From contig MPNE01000019.1 in the NCBI GenBank assembly GCA_002238865.1, positions 1-64,000 on the forward strand: a DNA stretch of 64,000 bases, written 5' to 3'. This DNA is from Gemmatimonadetes bacterium bin94 (GTDB taxonomy: Bacteria > Gemmatimonadota > Gemmatimonadetes > Longimicrobiales > Gaopeijiaceae). Each line of letters starts with the position of its first letter. The first letter of the stretch is position 1. The position numbers and the translations under genes are program-made. This document shows positions 8,067-16,283 of the stretch, piece after piece. A model generated the notes under the pieces. The model did no database searches and was not told the origin of the DNA. It was given only the letters and a program-made list of their open reading frames with translations.

Positions 8067-8901
8067 GGCTCTCCAGCTGACGGACGTCCAGCACGACCAG
8101 GAAGTCGATGGTTCCGAATTCCCTGTCCACCGCCGGAGGACCACAGATCCGGGCCCCGAGGTTGAGGTAGCTCTGGAAGAGTGGAGGAATCTCGAAGGGT
8201 TCCGCCGGTGGGGTGCCGTGACCGTGAAGGCCGCACTCGTAGCCCGGCAGCGGCCAGGCCCGGACCTCCGGATGGAGGTGTCCCCCGTCCACCAGCCGTG
8301 CATGCACCTCGTTGCCGATTCGGCCATCCTGCGTGGTGAGGGAGCAGCATCCGAAGAGAAGGTGCTTTCCGGTCCACGTCAGGTACTGCGCCAGCCCGCG
8401 CCAGAGCAGGTGAAGGACACGGCGGTTGCGGTGCGTCCTGGCGATGCACGCCCGTCCGACCTCCACGGCATCGTCCACGACAGCGAACGGGAAGGCCGAG
8501 ATATCGAACTCGCGCGCCGAGTAGAAGCCGCAGTTCGCAGCGGCCATCGCGGCGGTCTGCATCCTGTAGGTCCCAACCGCCAGACCTGTGCTGGTGTCGA
8601 CGATGAGCAGGTGGTGCATGGCCTCATCGAGGTCGTCCTGGTCGAGCCCGGATTCGAAGGACGAATCGAACCCCTCGCCCAGCTCCAGATTGAAGACTTC
8701 GAAGCGGAGCCGCTGCAGGCTGCGAAGCTGCTCCATCGAGCGGGCGAAGGTCAGGCTGTACCTGCCCGAGGCAATATCGTCCGGGGGAAGAGTGTGCGGG
8801 GCCACGGGGTAACCCGCCGCGCGGCGCCCCCGCACCACGGGCCGGGCCACGGCGGGCTGACCCGCCGGGGATCCGCCCGCGCCGCGACCCGGTCGGGTCA
8901 A
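8041..8901 (-). CDS. GNAT-type N-acyltransferase, OlsB/hemolysin family
   Basis: A 286-residue protein of the acetyltransferase family that contains OlsB, the acyl-ACP-dependent L-ornithine N-acyltransferase. Typical features are RYSLTFARSMEQLRSLQRLRFEVF near the start of the domain (about 47), AVGTYRM, EVGRACIARTHRNRRVLHLLWRG (CoA/ACP-binding loop, about 155) and FGCCSLTT. The first 45 residues are Gly/Ala/Arg-rich and probably disordered. TTG 8901 is preferred: AGGAGG (8912-8907 on the minus strand) is 5 nt away and TTGA overlaps the stop of the previous gene. Paired with the PlsC-like gene it suggests synthesis of an N-acyl, O-acyl amino-acid lipid. The amino acid is not known. Confidence 0.78.
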   Translation of the reverse strand: MTRPGRGAGGSPAGQPAVARPVVRGRRAAGYPVAPHTLPPDDIASGRYSLTFARSMEQLRSLQRLRFEVFNLELGEGFDSSFESGLDQDDLDEAMHHLLIVDTSTGLAVGTYRMQTAAMAAANCGFYSAREFDISAFPFAVVDDAVEVGRACIARTHRNRRVLHLLWRGLAQYLTWTGKHLLFGCCSLTTQDGRIGNEVHARLVDGGHLHPEVRAWPLPGYECGLHGHGTPPAEPFEIPPLFQSYLNLGARICGPPAVDREFGTIDFLVVLDVRQLESHVYRSFFG

Positions 8902-9632
8902 TGCAGCCTCCTGATCTCGGCGGGATCGACGTGCAGCACGGTGGTCGCCCCCTTGCGCACCAGGTTCCCGGTCACGCCGACCGGTGTGGCGATCAGGCCG
9001 GACAGCTCTTCCCCGAGGGCTTCCCCGTCCGGCCCGGCCAGGATGATGCCCTCGGTGGCCCCGTCCTCATGCCGCACCATGAGCAAGGGGGGGATGCCTC
9101 CGCGAATGCACAGGTCCGCGCACGCCCGGTGGGCGATCCCCGAGCCGGGGTTCATGACGCCCAGGTAGCACTTGGCTCCCACGATCTCGCCCTCCATGCT
9201 TCGTTCGCCCAGCACTGCCTCCGCGATTGAGGGGGGCAGGGCGCCGCCCGCCCGCGCCACCGACCCGGGCTCGACCTGGATGACGCTTTGGCCGTCCCGG
9301 TAGGCCAGGGTGCCGTCCATCGTGGCCCAGCCACCGGCGACCGCCTCGACAAGCGCGTCCGCGCCGGACTTGCCCGGTCCCACCAGGAGAAAGCGCGAGT
9401 TCACGGGTCCCCTGGGAACGATCAGGGACGGATAGGGGTCGGCGACGACAAAGCCCTCGAAGGAGCGAATCGTGCCGAATTCGAAGACGGCCGCCGGGAG
9501 CTGGCGCTGACCGCTCGCGATCACGACCGCGGCAGCGCCCGCGATGACCAGGGAGGCAGCCGCGAACCGGCGCTGGAAACGGCGCACCCGTGGGGGTGAA
9601 GGGTCGTGGTATCCGACGTAGAAGTCCGTCAT
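8898..9632 (-). CDS. Membrane-anchored protein with Cys/His motif, partner of the Rieske/ferric-reductase gene
   Basis: A 244-residue protein with one membrane segment near the N-terminus (about residues 23-41), the rest presumably periplasmic. I do not recognise a named family. A notable cluster is Cys155, His168, Cys171 and Cys175 (KCYLGV, IAHRACADLCIRGGIPP), which could bind a metal or form disulfides. It is translationally coupled on both sides: its ATG overlaps the stop of the ferric-reductase/Rieske gene and its TGA overlaps the TTG of the OlsB-like gene. Its place right after a Rieske fusion suggests a role in the same membrane electron-transfer complex. This is inference from gene order only. 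Confidence 0.7.
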   Translation of the reverse strand: MTDFYVGYHDPSPPRVRRFQRRFAAASLVIAGAAAVVIASGQRQLPAAVFEFGTIRSFEGFVVADPYPSLIVPRGPVNSRFLLVGPGKSGADALVEAVAGGWATMDGTLAYRDGQSVIQVEPGSVARAGGALPPSIAEAVLGERSMEGEIVGAKCYLGVMNPGSGIAHRACADLCIRGGIPPLLMVRHEDGATEGIILAGPDGEALGEELSGLIATPVGVTGNLVRKGATTVLHVDPAEIRRLH

Positions 9633-10720
9633 GGACCCTCCTGTCCCGGCGGCCGGGGCCCCGCGACCACGGGGAGGGTCGCCGTTCTGGAAGCCGTGCC
9701 GAGGGGATTGGGCGCCGGGTTGACCCACACGAAGCCGTCCCGGATGGCCACGTCGTAGGTCTCGAGGCGGTCGGTGAAGGGTGGTGGGGCGCAACCGGTC
9801 ACAGGGTCGTATTGGAAGCCGTGCCAGGGGCAGGTGATGCAGCCGTCGATGATTCTGCCTTCCCCGAGGGGACCCATCTGGTGGCGGCACACGTTGGAGA
9901 TGCACGAAATGGTCGAACCGTTGCGGAAGACCGCGACCCGTTCATCCCCCAGCGTGACCACGCGTCCCTCGGTGTCCGGAATCTCGTCTGCGACGATGGT
10001 CCGCACATAGCCGTCGGAGTCCCGGGATGAATCGGATTCGGCCAGCACGTCGGCTCGATCCCGACGCCGCTCCACGAGTCCCGTGTACAGGTGCACCGTG
10101 AAGACGGCAACGGTCACGGCGGCGGTCACCGGCCACAGGTACTCCTTCCCCTCGCCCTGCAGCGCCCCGAGCACAACGTGCCCCAGCAACACCGCATAGG
10201 CCGCGTACACGGTCATGTGAAGGGTCTTCCAGATGCGTGGCGTCAGGTTGGCGAGCCAGAAGTCGTGACTGGTCGCCGCCATGAGGAACAGCACGCCCAG
10301 CACGACCGCTCCCAGCGGCTGGAAGGGAATGCCCCCGGGGCCACCCAGGCTGCCGTCGCTGGTGAGGACGCTGACGAACGGGTTGATGTCCCCGAGCCCG
10401 TGGAACTGGAAAACTGCGAGCGCTCCGTGGACCAGGCCGGCAAGGAAGGTGGCCACGCCCAGATGCCGCCGGTTGTAGAGGACCGGAAGGAAGCGCGGCG
10501 AAATACGTGCGAGGGGGCCGATCATCAGGACGCACGAGAGCATCACGAAGGCGAGGCTCCCGGAAGCTCTCAGCACGAGGGTCTCGGCCGTGACGTGGGG
10601 CTGGGTGAGGACGGTGACGGCGATGAAGGTTCCCGAGTACGCCGCCATGCACGCCGCGACCACGAGGTCGTACCTCCGCTTCTGGGGCGACCACCCGACC
10701 CCGGCATAGGTGTGGCTCAC
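9629..10720 (-). CDS. Ferric-reductase-like transmembrane domain fused to a Rieske [2Fe-2S] domain
   Basis: A 363-residue protein. Residues about 18-215 hold several membrane helices with histidines placed to ligate b-type haem (candidates His86, His98, His152, His168), as in the ferric reductase/MsrQ-like superfamily. Residues about 235-345 form a Rieske domain with Cys278-x-His280 and Cys297-x-x-His300 (CRHQMG; CPWHGFQYD). The pair would move electrons between quinol or haem and a [2Fe-2S] centre at the membrane. The usual flavin/NAD(P) reductase domain of ferric reductases is absent, so the electron source is open. GTG 10720 overlaps the stop of the upstream gene. It belongs to an eight-gene operon with lipid acyltransferases and an AhpD-like selenoprotein. 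Confidence 0.85.
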   Translation of the reverse strand: MSHTYAGVGWSPQKRRYDLVVAACMAAYSGTFIAVTVLTQPHVTAETLVLRASGSLAFVMLSCVLMIGPLARISPRFLPVLYNRRHLGVATFLAGLVHGALAVFQFHGLGDINPFVSVLTSDGSLGGPGGIPFQPLGAVVLGVLFLMAATSHDFWLANLTPRIWKTLHMTVYAAYAVLLGHVVLGALQGEGKEYLWPVTAAVTVAVFTVHLYTGLVERRRDRADVLAESDSSRDSDGYVRTIVADEIPDTEGRVVTLGDERVAVFRNGSTISCISNVCRHQMGPLGEGRIIDGCITCPWHGFQYDPVTGCAPPPFTDRLETYDVAIRDGFVWVNPAPNPLGTASRTATLPVVAGPRPPGQEGP

Positions 10721-11160
10721 GGGCTGCCTTCCGGGATCGCAGCCTCGCCCAGTTGGATGTCGCGGGCGAGGTCCAGAAGGACGAGGCGTCCGCCGGCGGC
10801 AAGATCATCGGACACCGGGAGGTGCCTTCGCCCGGCGCTCACGCTACCCAGAACCCGGGGCGGGCCCCCGTCCTCCTCCAACACGAGACCGGGCTCGGCG
10901 GCGTCCAGTCCCGGTGGCAGCGAGACGCGCAGCACCCGGGCATCGGACGCGTCGGCGAGGAGTTCGATCCGGGCTGGTCCCGCGTGCGTCTCCACAGAGA
11001 TCCCCCAGATCGTTTCCGATGGGGCCGGTGCATCTTCCGGGATCGAATTCGGCACAGGCCGAGCCGTGCGGATCCCCCATCCATAGGCGAGCACGCCACC
11101 CGCAACGACGGCGCTCGCCAGCACCGCCTTCGCGTGCGCGGACCGGTGAGCGAGCCTCAT
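10717..11160 (-). CDS. Membrane-anchored protein of unknown function
   Basis: A 147-residue protein with an N-terminal membrane anchor (about residues 10-28) and a periplasmic beta-rich domain rich in Asp, Leu and Pro. No family recognised and no Cys or metal motif. ATG 11160 lies 13 nt after the stop of the small membrane protein gene, and its stop overlaps the GTG of the ferric-reductase/Rieske gene, so it is almost certainly cotranscribed and probably belongs to the same complex. Confidence 0.65.
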   Translation of the reverse strand: MRLAHRSAHAKAVLASAVVAGGVLAYGWGIRTARPVPNSIPEDAPAPSETIWGISVETHAGPARIELLADASDARVLRVSLPPGLDAAEPGLVLEEDGGPPRVLGSVSAGRRHLPVSDDLAAGGRLVLLDLARDIQLGEAAIPEGSP

Positions 11161-11173
11161 CGGTGTCCGGGCC

Positions 11174-11395
11174 TCACGACAAGCCCCGCCGGGCTCGTCG
11201 CCACTTCATCAGCAGAGCCGGCCAGAGCACCACCACGCCGGGAGTGATCAGGATCCGGAAGCCGACGGTCGCGCCCCTGGCCGCGGGATCGACCGCGCTC
11301 GCGCCCCTCCACGCGAACGGCACCGCGAAGATGGCCCCGGCCGCGAGGTAGAGGGCCAGAAGGGTCACCAGGACTTGTGCAATCGGGTACGGAAT
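11174..11395 (-). CDS. Small two-helix membrane protein, probable AUU start
   Basis: A 73-residue protein with two hydrophobic segments (VLVTLLALYLAAGAIFAVPF and ILITPGVVVLWPALLM) and a basic C-terminus (KWRRARRGLS). Small proteins of this look often sit beside membrane oxidoreductase genes; no function is assigned. There is no ATG or GTG at the beginning of the hydrophobic part. The best ribosome-binding site in the region, AGGGAGGAG (11409-11401), is followed after 5 nt by ATT at 11395, so translation probably begins at AUU. TTG codons at 11452 and 11515 are the conventional alternatives but have poor ribosome-binding sites and add a non-conserved-looking Gly/Pro-rich leader. It is the first gene of the eight-gene operon. 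Confidence 0.65.
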   Translation of the reverse strand: MPYPIAQVLVTLLALYLAAGAIFAVPFAWRGASAVDPAARGATVGFRILITPGVVVLWPALLMKWRRARRGLS

Positions 11396-11400
11396 GTTCG

Positions 11401-11409
11401 CTCCTCCCT
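11401..11409 (-). promoter_or_regulatory. Strong Shine-Dalgarno deciding an AUU start
   Basis: AGGGAGGAG on the minus strand is followed by CGAAC and then ATT at 11395. The spacing is good, and no ATG, GTG or TTG is available at a matching distance. Confidence 0.5.
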
Positions 11410-11570
11410 CGAGAGGGTTCGGGCCGGTGTCGTGCCCCTCCGGCGAAGGCAAGGTACCACTGCCCGTCCCGCCGGCGAAACAGGATGCCCCTGTGGCTCG
11501 TAGCGTAGCAAACAACAGCAGTGTTACGCCACCGAAAATCCGGAGGCCGGACCAACCCGGGAGGGAACAG

Positions 11571-12401
11571 ATGTCAGATCCGTACGCAGAAGCGACCCGT
11601 CACCAACGGCGGAGTGGCATGTCACCCCTCGCCAAGATCGCGCTGGTGGTGGGGGCCTTCTTCGCCGTCGGCCTGACCGTGCTGGTGGTGGCGGGCTTGC
11701 TGTTCGTCAGGAAGGCCACCGAGATGGCGGAGGATTTCCGCGAGAACCCGGCGGAGACCTTCGCGGACATGGCCGAGCGGTTCAGCGACGATGTGCAAGT
11801 GGTCGCGTCCGACGAAGATGCCGGCCAGGTGGTCCTGAGGGTCGGTGACGCGGGTGAACTTGTCACCGTGGATCTGTCCGGTGTCGCGCAGTCGTTCGGC
11901 GAGGGGATCCGGGCAGGGATCGACTTTGACGGAGAGGCGGACGACCGCGGCGGAGTGCTGCGCATCAGGACGTCCGAGGGCAACGCCACGATCGAGGTGC
12001 GGGGGGACGAGGACGGCGGGTTCCTGCGGGTCTCGGCCGACGGCGAGGAAATGCGCTTCGGAGCTGGAGACGCCTCCGCGGCGCTGCCTCGGTGGGTACC
12101 GGTACACCCGGATGCCCGCGTGCACAAGCGGCTCTTTTCCAGCGAGACCGATGACGCCGTGATCGGCGGGGTCGTGCTCCGGACCGATGCATCACCGGAG
12201 GCGGTCATCGAGTGGTACGCCGAAGAACTGGAGGACAGCGGCCAATCATCCACGGTGACGCACACCAGGGATGACGCCATGCGCGCGCAACTCAAGGCCA
12301 GCACGTATTCGGACGGCAAGGGGCGGGAGCTCTCGGTGACGGTCGGCGAAGACAACGACGGGGACGGCTTCATCATCATCTTCCACCGGGCGGAGAGGTA
12401 A
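11571..12401 (+). CDS. Single-pass membrane protein of unknown function
   Basis: A 276-residue protein with a short cytoplasmic N-terminus, one membrane helix (IALVVGAFFAVGLTVLVVAG, about residues 21-40) and a long acidic exterior. The exterior has coiled-coil potential just after the helix (KATEMAEDFRENPAETFADMAERF) and then beta-rich segments. The C-terminal part (about 190-276), VIGGVVLRTDASPEAVIEWYAEELEDSG, resembles small periplasmic domains that contain an ASPEEVVAWY-type helix; I cannot name it. ATG 11571 has a clear GGGAGGG 5 nt upstream. It is divergent from the eight-gene redox operon across about 175 nt. Confidence 0.7.
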   Translation: MSDPYAEATRHQRRSGMSPLAKIALVVGAFFAVGLTVLVVAGLLFVRKATEMAEDFRENPAETFADMAERFSDDVQVVASDEDAGQVVLRVGDAGELVTVDLSGVAQSFGEGIRAGIDFDGEADDRGGVLRIRTSEGNATIEVRGDEDGGFLRVSADGEEMRFGAGDASAALPRWVPVHPDARVHKRLFSSETDDAVIGGVVLRTDASPEAVIEWYAEELEDSGQSSTVTHTRDDAMRAQLKASTYSDGKGRELSVTVGEDNDGDGFIIIFHRAER

Positions 12402-12420
12402 CCCGCGGGGTGAAGTCTCG

Positions 12421-13323
12421 CTACCTCTCCCTGGTCCACAACAGCAGTGCACCGTTGGCGGCGCGGAAGCCGTAGCGTGCCAGGGCTTCCAGCGGAGGCA
12501 GGATCTCCACCCCCTGTAGCTCCGTCGGCGTGATGCTGGAGAGTACTTCGCCGGGATTGGGCACGTGGACGTCGTCGAGATATACGGCCACCATGGCGCA
12601 GGCGCCTGCGCGCGCCTCGATGTCGTCCTCATCCGTGGTCCCGAGCTGATTGTCGGGTGAGGCGAGTCGGCTTCGGGTTTTCGGGATGACCGAGCGGTTG
12701 CGGCCGGCCTCGACGCAGATTGCGGTCTCGGGGGCTCCGGTCGACAGGGCCATGCGGCGGGCGCGAAGTCCCGGGATGTTCATGGTCCGGAGAAGCGCGA
12801 TGAGGTCGCTGCGCGGACCCCTGGCCTCGATCTCCGCACGGGTGAGCCTCCCCACCAGCGTCCCGCGCGGCCGTTCCTCCTCGATAAGACCGCGCAGTCG
12901 CCCGGCGTCGGGGGTGTTTCTCACCGACGTGACCGTGATCGAGTCCATTGCGATCGGGGTGGGCGGGAGGAAGATCTCCAGGGTGACGGTGTCCGCGACG
13001 ATGTTGAGCTGGGGTGTAATCGCCCTCTGATAGCCCGCGCGTGTGACCCCCAGCATGTAGGCGCCCCTGCCGGGTACTCCGATCGAGAAGGTGCCGTCGG
13101 CTTCGGTGAACAGGCTCGCGATGGGATCGCTCGCCGCGTTCACGACGATCACCAGGGCGTCGCCGACGGGCGTGCCGGAGACCGGGTCGATGACGCTGCC
13201 GGCGATCCGCTGCGCCGACGCGGGGGTTGGGACGCCGGCGACCAGGACACCGGCCACAACCGCGACCAGCCACCTGCCGGCGGCACTCCATCCGCCCACG
13301 CATGTGTGCTCCGTTGTCGGCAT
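12421..13323 (-). CDS. Secreted carboxypeptidase-regulatory-like protein with TonB-plug-like domain
   Basis: A 300-residue protein with a signal peptide (GRWLVAVVAGVLVAGVPTPASAQ). A carboxypeptidase-regulatory-like beta-sandwich follows at about 40-115 (RIAGSVIDPVSGTPVGDALV; FTEADGTFSIGVPG; YMLGVTRAGYQ). The C-terminal domain resembles the plug of TonB-dependent receptors (RLTRAEIEARGPRSDLIALLRTM; VYLDDVHVPNPGEVLSSI; TELQGVEILPPLEALARYG) but there is no beta-barrel. It is thus a stand-alone periplasmic or outer-membrane protein, perhaps a binding or coupling component. ATG 13323 was chosen because AGGGAG precedes it by 7 nt. It converges with the gene at 11571. Confidence 0.75.
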   Translation of the reverse strand: MPTTEHTCVGGWSAAGRWLVAVVAGVLVAGVPTPASAQRIAGSVIDPVSGTPVGDALVIVVNAASDPIASLFTEADGTFSIGVPGRGAYMLGVTRAGYQRAITPQLNIVADTVTLEIFLPPTPIAMDSITVTSVRNTPDAGRLRGLIEEERPRGTLVGRLTRAEIEARGPRSDLIALLRTMNIPGLRARRMALSTGAPETAICVEAGRNRSVIPKTRSRLASPDNQLGTTDEDDIEARAGACAMVAVYLDDVHVPNPGEVLSSITPTELQGVEILPPLEALARYGFRAANGALLLWTRER

Positions 13324-13508
13324 CGCGGCGCTCCCTGGTCCTGGCATCGCTGGAACCAACATACAACCAGTCGGCGGGACTGCACACCACATGCGCCGGC
13401 AGACGGCGGGGGTTCTGCGGGATGCCGGGAAGAAGGCTGGACGGAATCGACGACGACGACCTAGTTTGGGCGTGACGGCCCCGGACATCCCCTCGACCGA
13501 ATCGTTTC

Positions 13509-14723
13509 ATGCGAAATCGCATCACGCTGCCTGCCTGCCTTGTGCTCGGACTGGTCGCGATCCTCCCTGCCTGCTCAAATCCCGGCGACGGTGCCGGGGC
13601 CGGCGACGCCGCGGCGGCAGACGCGGACAACGGCCTCGACCTCGGCGCAATCTCCGACGCGCTCATCGCCCGCATGGCGCTGCAGCCCGGTGAGCGTGTT
13701 CTGCTGGTCGGGCTGGGCGGCGGGCGCTGGGACTCCGTCGTTCCCCTTTTGCGCGAGGGGGTCGCGGCCGCGGGTGGCGTCGACCTGGGCGCGGTCGACG
13801 TCTTCGGGGCGCCGCTGCCCGGGACGGAGCTCGCCGACTTCGCGTCCTCTTTGGGTGAGGAACCGGCGGGGTGGGCGGAAGCGCTCGCCGGAGTCGATGT
13901 GGCGGTGAAGCTCCCGGGGGCGGTGTTGGCGCCGGAGGTGCCCCACGACGTCTATCGCGCTCTCCAGGACGTGCTCCGCGGGGGCCGCGGCCGGACGATC
14001 CACTTTCACTGGGCCGGGGCCACCTCCTTCGAGATGGAGGAACTTCCCGTCGACGACCGGATCGACCAGCTCTACCAGGCCGCGTTGCTGGACACCGACT
14101 ACCAGGCGCTGGCGGGGAGCCTGGCCGCATTCGAGGCCGCGCTGCGCGGGGGCGAAGTCCGGGTCACGACCCCGGCGGGGACCGATATCCGCTTCGAGGT
14201 GGGCGATCGTCCGGTCACGCGCCAGGATGGCGACGCGTCGGCCGCCAGGGCCGCCCTTGCGCGCACGTTGATCGATCGCGAGGTGGAGTTGCCGGCGGGT
14301 GCGGCCCGGGTTTCCCCCATGCTGGAGACCGTACGGGGGCGGATCGCGTTCCCTCCCGCGATGTGGGGAGGCACGCGCGCCGAGGGGGTGGTCATGCACT
14401 TCGAGGGAGGTCGGGTGGTGGAGGTGGAGGCCAGCGCGGGGCGCGAGGGCGTGCTCGCGGAAATGGAGGCCGCCGGGGACGCGGGGCGGACGTTCCGGGA
14501 GCTCGCCGTGGGACTCAACCCGCTGCTGGCGATCCCCGAGGGCGAGGAGTGGATCCCGTACTACGGCTACGGCGCAGGCGTGGTCCGGCTGTCGCTTGGA
14601 GACAACACCGAGTTGGGCGGGTCGACCGGCGGCGGCTACGTGCGCTGGAACTTCTTCACCGACGCCACCGTGACCGTGGGCGGGATGCCATGGGTGCGGG
14701 ACGGACGGATGACGGAGCGGTAG
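13509..14723 (+). CDS. Lipoprotein related to M29 aminopeptidases, metal ligands apparently altered
   Basis: A 404-residue lipoprotein (hydrophobic VLGLVAILPAC lipobox, then a Gly/Ala/Asp-rich linker). The body resembles peptidase family M29 (leucyl aminopeptidases AmpS/AmpT): GGEVRVTTPAGTDIRFEVGD; AEGVVMHFEGGRVVEVEAS; ELAVGLNPLLAIPEGE; VVRLSLGDN; GGYVRWNFFTDATVTVGG. In M29 enzymes the last two segments supply metal ligands (typically IHxAxG and IHxD). Here they read VRLSLG and VRWN, so a His, another His and an Asp seem replaced by Arg, Arg and Asn. It may be a non-catalytic binding protein. Family assignment is from memory of the pattern, without alignment. It is divergent from the TonB-plug-like gene. 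Confidence 0.62.
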   Translation: MRNRITLPACLVLGLVAILPACSNPGDGAGAGDAAAADADNGLDLGAISDALIARMALQPGERVLLVGLGGGRWDSVVPLLREGVAAAGGVDLGAVDVFGAPLPGTELADFASSLGEEPAGWAEALAGVDVAVKLPGAVLAPEVPHDVYRALQDVLRGGRGRTIHFHWAGATSFEMEELPVDDRIDQLYQAALLDTDYQALAGSLAAFEAALRGGEVRVTTPAGTDIRFEVGDRPVTRQDGDASAARAALARTLIDREVELPAGAARVSPMLETVRGRIAFPPAMWGGTRAEGVVMHFEGGRVVEVEASAGREGVLAEMEAAGDAGRTFRELAVGLNPLLAIPEGEEWIPYYGYGAGVVRLSLGDNTELGGSTGGGYVRWNFFTDATVTVGGMPWVRDGRMTER

Positions 14724-14792
14724 CCTGCGGGCACGGCAGCTTCACCGCGCGGCCGGTTCGTTATTGCGTCGCCCGCGGTCGGCGTGGTAGGG

Positions 14793-16283
14793 CTATCCTC
14801 CCGCCCCCCGTTTCTCCGCGTCGAAGAGCCGGTCCATCTCGCCGGACTCGTACGGGAGCGTCCACTTCGCGACCGCCCAGTAGGCCAGGAATGACAGGGC
14901 CGTGGCCGGGAAGACCTGGTGAATCCCGAAGTTCCACGGGAAGCGGCTCCAGAACAGGAGCACGATCAGCCCAACGCAGAAGGAGATGATCGTAGTCGTG
15001 CCGTTCCCCCTTCGCCAGTAGAGTCCGAGGATGACCGGCGGCCCGAAGCACGCTCCGAAAACGGCACCCGAAAACGCCGTGAGGGCTACGATCCCATCTG
15101 GCGGGTTGAGCGCGATGACCGCCGTGATCAGGGCGAAGAGCGCGACGTAGAAGCGGGTGGCCCGCAGCACCGAGCGCTCCGATGTCGGCGTGTGTACCAT
15201 CCCGACCACATCTCGCTGGACCGTGGAAGCCATGACCAGAAGGACGCTGTCCAGCGACGACATCGCCGCCGCGACCATGGCCAGGAGCAGGAACGCGCTG
15301 GTGCCCGCCGAGAAGACCCCCGGCTCGGTAAGGAGTCTGGGCACCACGAGGTCGGTGTCGGGCAGGCCGCCGGGGATGATGTTGCGCGCATAGAGGCCGA
15401 CGGGGATGAGGAGCGTGTACACGAGCAGGAATGCGGCCGTGGAAACCCACACTCCCTTGCGCGCCGCCGCCCGGTTCTCCAGGGCGTAGAAGCGCGACAG
15501 CTGTCGTGGCTCCACGACGAACTTGACGGTATTCGCAAAGACGACCCCGAGCGCCAGGGGTATCGCCACGCCACCGCCCCAGCGCAGGAGCGGCTCGGTA
15601 GCGGGATCGCTCGCCAGCGCGCCGACCGAATCCAGCCCGCCCGCCGCGGCCACGGCGCCCCGGAAGAGCAGAATCCCCGCAATGATCATGACGATGCCCT
15701 GAACGGCGTCCGTCTTTACCACCGAGATGAACCCACCCACGACCGTGTAGAACATCACGATGAAAAACACGATGACGATGGCTGCCCGGTAGGGGATGTC
15801 CAGGAAGACCTCGAGCAGGTTCCCGATCCCCTTGAAGACCGCGGTCATGTAGAAGAAGGACGCGAAGATCACGATCAGCGCTGCCAGGACGCGCGCTGCC
15901 GGGCTCCCGAAGCGGAAGCCGATGAAGTCGGGGATCGTCAGCGAGCCGAGCGCCTCGGTAAAGGTGCGAAGCCGGGGGGCGACGGCCACCCACGCCAGAA
16001 GCGACAGCCCGATCACGAAGGGGATGAGCACGAACCAGGTGACTCCCCAGTCGTAGGCCTGACCCGAGAAACCGACGAAGGAGTTGGTGCTGGAGTAGGT
16101 GGCGAAGAAGGAGAGGCCGATGGCGACCGGGCCCATCGAACGTCCCCCGACGAAGTAGTCGGCGACTCCGCTCGTCTTTCGATTGCCCGACCATGCGTGG
16201 TACGCCAGCAGCAGCGTGTACCCCAGGAGAAGGGTGTGAACGATCCAGTACGTCCTCAGGTTGTCCAGAATGGCCTGAATCAC
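14793..16283 (-). CDS. Sodium:solute symporter (SSS family)
   Basis: A 496-residue integral membrane protein with about 13 predicted helices and SSS-family landmarks: an early helix with SGVADYFVGGRSMG, the unwound helix region GLSFFATYSSTNSFVGFSGQAYDWG, YTVVGGFISVVKTDAVQG, and LLAMVAAAMSSLDSVLLVMASTVQRD. It imports a solute with Na+; the substrate cannot be told. GTG 16283 overlaps the stop of the acyl-CoA synthetase gene (GTGA), so the two are coupled and the transported solute may be a carboxylate that the synthetase activates. Confidence 0.88.
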   Translation of the reverse strand: MIQAILDNLRTYWIVHTLLLGYTLLLAYHAWSGNRKTSGVADYFVGGRSMGPVAIGLSFFATYSSTNSFVGFSGQAYDWGVTWFVLIPFVIGLSLLAWVAVAPRLRTFTEALGSLTIPDFIGFRFGSPAARVLAALIVIFASFFYMTAVFKGIGNLLEVFLDIPYRAAIVIVFFIVMFYTVVGGFISVVKTDAVQGIVMIIAGILLFRGAVAAAGGLDSVGALASDPATEPLLRWGGGVAIPLALGVVFANTVKFVVEPRQLSRFYALENRAAARKGVWVSTAAFLLVYTLLIPVGLYARNIIPGGLPDTDLVVPRLLTEPGVFSAGTSAFLLLAMVAAAMSSLDSVLLVMASTVQRDVVGMVHTPTSERSVLRATRFYVALFALITAVIALNPPDGIVALTAFSGAVFGACFGPPVILGLYWRRGNGTTTIISFCVGLIVLLFWSRFPWNFGIHQVFPATALSFLAYWAVAKWTLPYESGEMDRLFDAEKRGAGG

